A stretch of DNA of 64,000 nt from Auriscalpium vulgare (lineage: Eukaryota; Basidiomycota; Agaricomycetes; Russulales; Auriscalpiaceae): the NCBI GenBank assembly GCA_019915015.1, contig JAHBBC010000005.1:1364001-1428000 (forward strand), given 5' to 3'. A program made the translations under genes and the position numbers. The notes under the pieces were generated by a model, which had not been told where the DNA came from, ran no database searches, and saw nothing but the letters and a program-made list of their open reading frames with translations. Below, piece by piece: positions 57,501 to 64,000 of the stretch (its first letter is position 1; the number at the start of each line of letters is the position of its first letter).

Positions 57501-59812
57501 TTAGCTGTATCGCTGAAGCTGTCTGACAAGAATGCCTCTGACAAGCGGTTTTCAAACTCGGCCCTGATACTGGTAGGCAGTTTGATCTCGACAGAAACGA
57601 GGTGGTCCGCCTCCGCCGCAAGGATGTTGAGGAATTGGTGAGACTTCTTGAGATCTGAAACGTCCTTGTTTTCCAGATACTTGAAAGCCTAGAGACGACA
57701 TCAATCAATTTGATCGCTGATGTTCTCGCACGAACGCACGAAGTATGTGTGATGCTCGTCAATCTTCGCGACACCCCGCTCAGTAGGAGTAACGGTGATC
57801 AGTGCATGGTCCCTGAACCTGTTCCGGATCTCCTGCCTCAAGAGAGGATCCTTGCCCAGTTCGGTTGCGATTATTTTGCGAGCGCGTTGAAGTAACGTTG
57901 TCGGTGCCTGAGCTTTCGACGGGTCTGGATCGACGAACTGCTCCGCGTATGTCTCGGGCCCAATATCCTGGTCCTCGACAAAATGCGTGGCAGCAGCCGA
58001 CGTGAAGTTCCTTACAATCTCGTGCGGCTTGATTCCGAAACCCTGTGAAAGTGAAGTTCAAAGACTGCTGCTGGTCTACAGTCGGGTGACAAGCGTAGTA
58101 CTCACGTCGGCGAGTTTGGCGACTACGCTATTTTTCGCGAGTTCGTATGCTGAGATCCGACTGGGAAGCTTTCGCTTCTTCACGTCCATTTGATTTTCGT
58201 CGTCGTGGAAGTGTAGCTCGAAATTGTCCTTGGCCTTTGCGCTGTCCTTGTACTTCATCGAAAGCCATTCCGTGGCGTCGACGACAGCTTCTACAGATTC
58301 GATGTTCTGGCGGATATCAGACTCGAAGTACTCGTCTGTGACACCAAGCCTTGCATACGAGGCATCCAGCGCAGTGCGTCTCTCCAGGAGCGAGCGAAAT
58401 TTCTGCCCAAGAGCATGGACGCGCCACAATTCCTCGAGATTGAGGAGCTCGAGCTTCGTGCGAATATCCTTGGCGTTGAAGTAGGACACATAGTCGCGCT
58501 TGTGTGTCCAGATATAGGGCACTTCGAATGCGTCGATGAAGAGGAAGCGCAGGGCATGAGTGATAGCCTCCACGAGTGATTCCAAATAATTGAAATATTG
58601 ACCATCAGGACGGAAGAAGTCACGTTCCTTTCGGTCTGAAAGGCGAGTGAGCACCCAAGCTGACGCATCCTGGAGGTCGTCCTCCGTCAGAGGTCGATGT
58701 GTAGACAACGTCGAGGCAGGGGAAAGTGTGGAAGTGGCCAATTGCATTCGCTCCGGGATATCCTGCGCTCGAATGAGGTCGTCGTCCTCGGTCAGCAATC
58801 TGTCACGGATTTCGGAGGGTTCGAAGACCTGAGGTGCGTCAAGAATACGAAAGTGTAGACCAAGAAAGCGCTCACATCGTGATAATTCATCTCTGGCTTC
58901 GAAGGTGACTCCGCGAACTCTTCCTCATCGTCCACCAACGCCCAATCGTAGTCATGACCGTCGCCGAACACTTCATAGATCTCATCCCATGCGCTGGAGC
59001 TTTGTATTAGACACGCAAAGAAGACACTAAGAAGAATAACTCACTTTGCATCGATGCCAGTCAACTCTGGACGCGAACCCATCGCTTTCCGTCGCTCCTT
59101 CTCCACTCTACGACGTTCTCTTCTCCGCTCCTCCCGCTCCTCCTCGTCCATACCGCCAGCGCCTTCCTCCTCGTCGTCATAATCGATGAAATTGTCCATG
59201 TCGTCTAGATCCTCATCGTCTTCTCGACCTCCTGCACCTCTGTCGTCGTCCCATATCCGGAGCAAGTCCTGCGGTCGCGGCAGGTCTGCATCGTCTGCGT
59301 CCAAGTCTTCGTCTGAGGACTCGACTGCCGGTCGACGCCTGGACGTGGACGCGACGGGCGGGGTTCCCGACCCTCGACGGAGACGAGTGAGCCTGTTCTT
59401 GTTCCTGGAGAACGTTGCACCTGTATTCTCTTCGAGCAGTTCGAGGTCCTCTTCTTCCAGCCCCTCGTCTTCATCCGGTTCTGTGATCCGTATACCTTCA
59501 GTGCCGTCCGCATACGCCCCAAAGTGAACAATTACCTCGACGATGGTGGTGCTTTTTACGCCTCTTGCGCTTCCGCCTCCGCTCCTCCTCGGGATCGACC
59601 TCCTCCTCCTCCTCCTCCTCCTCTTCATCCACGATGAAACCCTCTCTGATCCTCCGCGCCTCCTCCTCGTCCTCGTCGGGTTCCTCTGAGCTATCGTCGG
59701 AAATTCGGCTGCCTTCTTCTTCCTCTTCCTCACCGGCCCCACCATCGACCTCCATAGGCACGGCACGTTCGGGCGCAGGCTCTGGTTCACGAGGTCGTGA
59801 CGGCGAGGACAT
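54552..59812 (-). CDS. SPT6: Transcription elongation factor / histone chaperone Spt6
   Basis: This is an essential chaperone travelling with RNA polymerase II and restoring nucleosomes. It is 1574 aa from 11 exons: 59812-59536, 59480-59045, 58999-58876, 58828-58106, 58042-57740, 57688-57356, 57298-56567, 56514-55497, 55440-55258, 55197-55067 and 55016-54552. The N-terminus is strongly acidic (runs of 4-11 Glu), containing FIDYDDEE, and is followed by the core domains. These include a helix-turn-helix, a YqgF-like region (LAVSWGKGDPQKDA), HhH (YVCGLGPRKAQVLVRKI), the S1 domain (GVKLDSGIEGVINAHYLAD) and tandem SH2 (FHNFNSSQAEAYL, GDVVIRPSSKG). The C-terminal tail is Gly/Pro-rich with repeated TPGR/TP motifs. 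The start was chosen at MSSPSRPREPEP; an in-frame ATG 78 bases upstream exists. Confidence 0.94.
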
Positions 59813-59992
59813 GGTGGACGGAGAGAACGACGCGACGACCCGCGAGGAGGGCAGCAATGAGTACGTGACTGCAAGTGGCCCCGAGAACATGGCCACAACC
59901 GGCGGAGTTCAGTTTCCCGCTTAGTCACCCTCACCGATCTCTGCACGCCGGAAACACATTTCACTGACTGCGCTCCTCCGACTTGTCCTGCC
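59813..59992. promoter_or_regulatory. Shared promoter of SPT6 and RLP24
   Basis: These 180 bases lie between the divergent starts. No TATA box is obvious. The plus-strand side is CT-rich just before the RLP24 ATG, as common for ribosome-biogenesis genes. Confidence 0.4.
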
Positions 59993-60779
59993 ATGCGTAT
60001 AGAAAAGTGCTACTTCTGCTCAAAGAGCGTCTACCCTGGCCATGGTAACGTCTTTTGTATAATCATTCTTTCTTTCGCTCATCTTGCACAGGCTCGGCGT
60101 TCGTAAGGAACGACGCGAAGGTCTTCCGCTTTTGCACCTCAAAGTATGTTATGCATCCTGGGCTTTAGTCTGTCGACCACTAACATTTGCTCAGATGCCA
60201 TAAGAATTTCAAGTGAGATCGAGTGATTCAGGGCTCATGTTGATTCCTGACTGTGGTCCAGAATGAAGCGCAACCCGCGCAAGGTCCGCTGGACGAAGGC
60301 GTTCAGGAAGGCTGCAGGCAAGGAGATGACCATCGTGCGCATTGATGCCTCATTCGCCACTTTCTATCCTTCTCAACTTCTGGTCTGTCTGCAGGACTCT
60401 ACGATCGATTTCGAGAAGCGCAGAAACGTCCCCGTTCGTTACGATCGCGACCTCGTGCAAACGACGATCAAGGCTATGAAGCGCATCGCAGAGATCAAAC
60501 AAAGAAGAGAGCATGCATTCTGGAAGAACAGGTGCGTATATGCTCCAGTCAAATACGCGAAGCCCTGTTCACATTTCCCTCAGGATGGTGGCCAGCAGAG
60601 AGAAACTTCGTGCACACAGAAAGAAGACAGCCGCGAAAAAGACTTCGGTTCAACTCGTGGAGCCAATCACCGGTCAAGCATCCCGAGAGCTCATCAAAGA
60701 GAAGATCAAGGTGTCGTCAAAATCGCGAAGTGCACTCATACCCGGAGAGGGTCGGTCGATGGGCATGGACCTCGACTAG
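59993..60779 (+). CDS. RLP24: Ribosome biogenesis protein Rlp24
   Basis: This placeholder for ribosomal protein eL24 joins pre-60S particles in the nucleolus and is released in the cytoplasm by the AAA ATPase Drg1. It is 175 aa from six exons (59993-60044, 60092-60143, 60195-60212, 60262-60334, 60395-60531 and 60584-60779). It begins [18 protein letters not shown]. The first Cys pair and the second pair in CTSKCHKNFK form the L24 zinc-binding motif. [13 protein letters not shown] and the [11 protein letters not shown] block separate Rlp24 from true eL24. A Lys/Arg-rich helix and a C-terminal tail (the Drg1-activating part in yeast) follow. Confidence 0.93.
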
Positions 60780-60991
60780 TCTTTTCATGTCTCGTACGCG
60801 TTGCATATCACCGTCTGTCGCTTTGTGTCTTAACATATCAGACTGGGTCCTCCAAAAGTAGACTCGACATTCGTATTCTATGTAATTGTATGCAAGGGTG
60901 AGAGTAATACATATGCGTGAGGATAGCTTTCCACGGACCAAACTGCGCTAACGCTACAGTGGGAATACAGATGCCCGGGTATAGAACGGAC
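60780..60991. other. Intergenic, convergent 3' ends
   Basis: This is the short 3' region between RLP24 and ATG2. No other feature is visible. Confidence 0.6.
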
Positions 60992-63900
60992 TCAGCGGTG
61001 CTTGTACTTGGCTTCATTCTCATAGCGTATATCTGGATCCATAGAATTGTGAAGGCCGAGCAAGGCCTTGCTGACTGCCTCGCTAGCGCCAATCATGGGC
61101 TTCAAAACTGCTATGGGGACTGCTCTGATGACGGCCCTAACTGGGCCCTGTCACATTTTCCATTGTCAATAAGTGATGCGATGATACACCATTCAAGATT
61201 TCTCACCTCATTCCCAGATCGTTCGTATACTTCCATAGGCACAGCGAGTATTGTCTGAGCAGCGGAGTTCAAGTTACGCCTCAGACTCGCATAAGCCGTC
61301 TGGATACCCTCTGTTACATTCATCGGCTGCTCCGCGTATCTGCTGATAGGATCAGAGACCTGTCCTCCAGTTGACCACTGTGGTTCGCCCTCTGGGTCCT
61401 CGAAGTCCGCCGGGAAGGCCTGCACTGTCTCTGCCAATACTGTTTCATTGAACTGGCTCCCTATGACGTTCTCGGTTTGTTCGAGAATAACCTGGGTGCC
61501 GGTAGCCAATCGCGCGCCGAGTTTGATGGCTTCCATAGCTGTCGACCTGACGAAAGCCTCAGTGCCTTTCTGCACACCTCGAACGACACGGCCGTCCTTT
61601 CGGTATTGCGCTATGGGCAGAAGCACCAGATCGGCGACCCCAGACCCCACGTTGACGACCGATCGGATGGGCGCCACACCGGAGATGACGTCTGCAAGCT
61701 GGGTGGCCTTCACATCTGGCGTCCACATGTCGTTGAGCAAGTCGAAGAATCGAGGCCAACCAGTGACCTGGAACAATCTCAATAAGCATTCATGGGGTTG
61801 TTTGAAAGTCAGCTCACTCCAGCAAGCGTGATATGCCTCAAAGTCATCTCAGCCCCGTCGAAGTGGAAGAAATTCATGAGCTCGATGGTTTTTCCTTCAC
61901 GTAATGCCCTGTAATCAACGCGACGCGGCTTATAGTCCAGCTTCAAACCGACGGGGAAGACCTCAGCGCGTTCTGAAGACATTCGACTGTAAGATCTGGT
62001 GCCCTTTGGTTTGAGACATGCTTACGGAAGTATATCTCCTTCTGAGGGCCCGAAGTAGGTGGTGGTGCGTTGGCATCTTTGAAGCTGAAGAATTTCTTCA
62101 AGAAGTCTAGGGCATCTTGATCCACATGAAGGCGTAACGGTAGGAGTTTTGCCTGTGATGATTTTTAAGATTAGTAACGAGGCAGTGCATGTACAGCACA
62201 ACGTACTCTCAACCGAGCCTCCTCGGAAGGATTCCCTGGTACAGGACGAACGGTCCGAAGTTCAAAGCGCACCATATTCGATCCGGTTTCTCTTATATTG
62301 CCTCGAGAGTCGGATCGAAGGGCAGTAAGGAACTTCCTCCAGGTCGATGTCTTCACGTGATCGAGAATCTCGACGTCTTTGACCGTGGCAAAGGTTCGGG
62401 AGACAAACTCTTCGTCAGGCATGTACTGGTCGACCTCCGCATTGACTCCTAGCAGGCGAAATTCAATGCTGGGTCCTTTTGCTCGAGTCAGGCGCTGGCC
62501 ATGGAGGCGGACAGGTGGTGGAGCAGGCTTTCCGGACGCCGGAGGCGGGAGTGATTGCCAAGAGCTAACGCTCTCAGTCTCTATGTCGTCCTTGAGCTCT
62601 TCATCTATGGCAGCAACGAGATCCTTGGGTTCGAGGTCGTCGATATCTTGCTCGAGACCAAGGTAAATGGAGTTGTAGAGAAGGGTACTCGTTTCCTCAA
62701 CGGTTGGGTCGAAGGTCTGGCCCTCAGACACGAGCTGTCTGATCTTGGCCAGACGGCGCTTCATCTCCTTGACTTCATGCTCAATTGTCTTCCGAGTAGA
62801 GCTCCAGTCATACCCTTCATACAAGAACACGGTGACTTCGGCGTTGTGAATTCTGATGGCATCCCGGACGTCGCCCAATCTAGCGTGCCATGAATATCGA
62901 CAAGCCATGATGGTGCGTGGACTTACTGAGGAGTTTCTTCGACGAGAGCAGGTAAAGTGTTGAAGTAGTTCTCGACCAGATGGATACCGCCAGTGAGCAT
63001 AAGTTTGATAGTTTCGCCTCCAGCGCGTGAGATGATATTTGGATCCCCAGGATCCAGGACCGGACTGTATTCATCGTTGAAGTCGTCCAATTCTTCATCA
63101 TCAAGGACGCGTAGCCCAGCAGCAGCACCAAAAGACTCATCCAAGTATTCCGGGTTCGAAGGTAAATCATCGTTGATCATGTCAGGCGCCGCTCCCACTT
63201 CTGGAACCCTCTGGAAGGCTCGCTCGTCAATTGAAGCTATCAGCGAGTTAGTCTTGGGCACAGCGCCTGCACTCTGTGTAACTTACACATCAGCTCAGTC
63301 GACGCTCCCGTCTTGATTGAGATCGTGGCTGGCTGGTTGGTTTCTGCCGCCTCAGGCAGCCGTCTATAAGGACCGAGTCAGGAACTGTAGTGTATCAGCC
63401 GTACCATACGCACTCATCTTGGTCCGCAGGCGCAAAATCCTTCCCGAATTCTCCAAAGAAAGCACCCAAAGCCAGTCCGCTATCCGCACATAAGTGAAGA
63501 CGCAGTTTGATATCATCCACCGTGATCTGGGGAAGTGTTGGGATTGTCAGGCGTATAGCATCGACGACTTAACGTCGAAAGACTCACTCCCATGCGGGGC
63601 GGAGACCCGTCAGTACGCTTGAGCATCAGAATCAAGTCTGACATTTCAGTGATCAAGGCATATCCAGCCTTCTACTTGGAGCATGAGAGATGATATAAGC
63701 GTTAAAAAGGATGCGAACCTTCCAGTATAGATTCCCTTTGACACCGTACAAGCGACCACTATTTTCATGCCCCAGAGACAGTGCTTGGTGGTCGTCAGTG
63801 AAGAAGGCCGACAAAGAAGGTGCGGAAATGTTGAGTGCGGTCTCTGGGGAATCCCCAACCACTTCGGTCGAGAATTCCAGATCACCGAGATGTAAGACGA

Positions 63901-64000
63901 ATGCGCCAGGATGAGAAAGAGCAAGAAGTCGAATCGAGCCGTCCATCACCTTGACGGAGACATGCGTTCGCTCGCTAGGTACCACGGATTCGAATGCCTG
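60992..64000 (-). CDS. ATG2: Autophagy protein Atg2, C-terminal part (5' end beyond window)
   Basis: This is a bridge-like lipid-transfer protein moving lipids from the ER to the growing phagophore with Atg18 and Atg9. Ten exons are seen: 64000-63719, 63668-63588, 63526-63414, 63363-63287, 63236-62927, 62879-62207, 62152-62026, 61972-61818, 61767-61207 and 61147-60992. They join in frame from the right edge. Family blocks include [68 protein letters not shown] and the Atg2 C-terminal region [18 protein letters not shown] and [12 protein letters not shown]. Most Atg2 proteins exceed 1900 aa, so only about the C-terminal half is here (about 845 codons). One intron (61973-62025) ends 12 bases beyond a first AG; that choice is needed to keep the frame. 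Confidence 0.92.

Overview
The window is nuclear DNA from a filamentous basidiomycete, probably an Agaricomycete. Genes are dense and lie on both strands. They are split by many introns of about 45-65 bases with GTRNGY-type donors. The products are typical eukaryotic proteins (Nup133, Spt6, Spt8, SRP54, PAB1, Atg2), joined by lineage features such as a basidiomycete-type kinase-like protein, a DPBB secreted protein and a Ty3/gypsy chromovirus. There are no prokaryotic operons and no CRISPR. I saw no rRNA or tRNA gene by eye.

Region 1 (1-16652) is a young, rearranged LTR-retrotransposon block. A full-length chromovirus (7252-16652) carries one 2895-codon Gag-Pol frame with zinc knuckle, protease, RT/RNase H, integrase and chromodomain, followed by an unusual Arg-rich C-terminal extension. 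To its left lies a damaged relative made of an inverted integrase fragment (1-1040), an in-frame tandem duplication of 2724 bases (1105-3828 and 3829-6552) and its 3' LTR. That LTR abuts the 5' LTR of the full element directly (LTR-LTR junction at 7251/7252). Copies are nearly identical, so the events are recent.

Region 2 (16653-34980): a 5'-damaged SGNH/GDSL esterase next to the retrotransposon; divergent PRCC-like and NUP133 genes; COA8; a C2-domain kinase-like (probable pseudokinase) gene; divergent TAE1/NTM1 methyltransferase and CSM3/Swi3 genes; the WD40 gene CMR1; and a conserved protein of unknown function.

Region 3 (35423-46532): a mitochondrial SAP-domain protein, mitochondrial adenylate kinase (ADK2/AK3 type), a COQ11-like short-chain reductase, a secreted DPBB protein, a SCAMP-like tetraspan membrane protein and the poly(A)-binding protein PAB1 with an A-rich leader.

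Region 4 (46910-64000): a SAM-dependent methyltransferase with a questionable splice junction, the SAGA subunit SPT8 divergent from SRP54, a small membrane protein, the elongation/chromatin factor SPT6 divergent from RLP24, and the 3' two-thirds or less of ATG2, which runs off the right edge.

Most genes are unlinked housekeeping functions. Shared themes are chromatin/transcription (SPT6, SPT8), replication fork and DNA damage (CSM3, CMR1), mitochondria (COA8, ADK2, COQ11, SAP protein) and RNA/protein targeting (PAB1, SRP54, RLP24). Exon coordinates were read by eye from reading-frame continuity and GT-AG signals, so individual boundaries may be off by a base.
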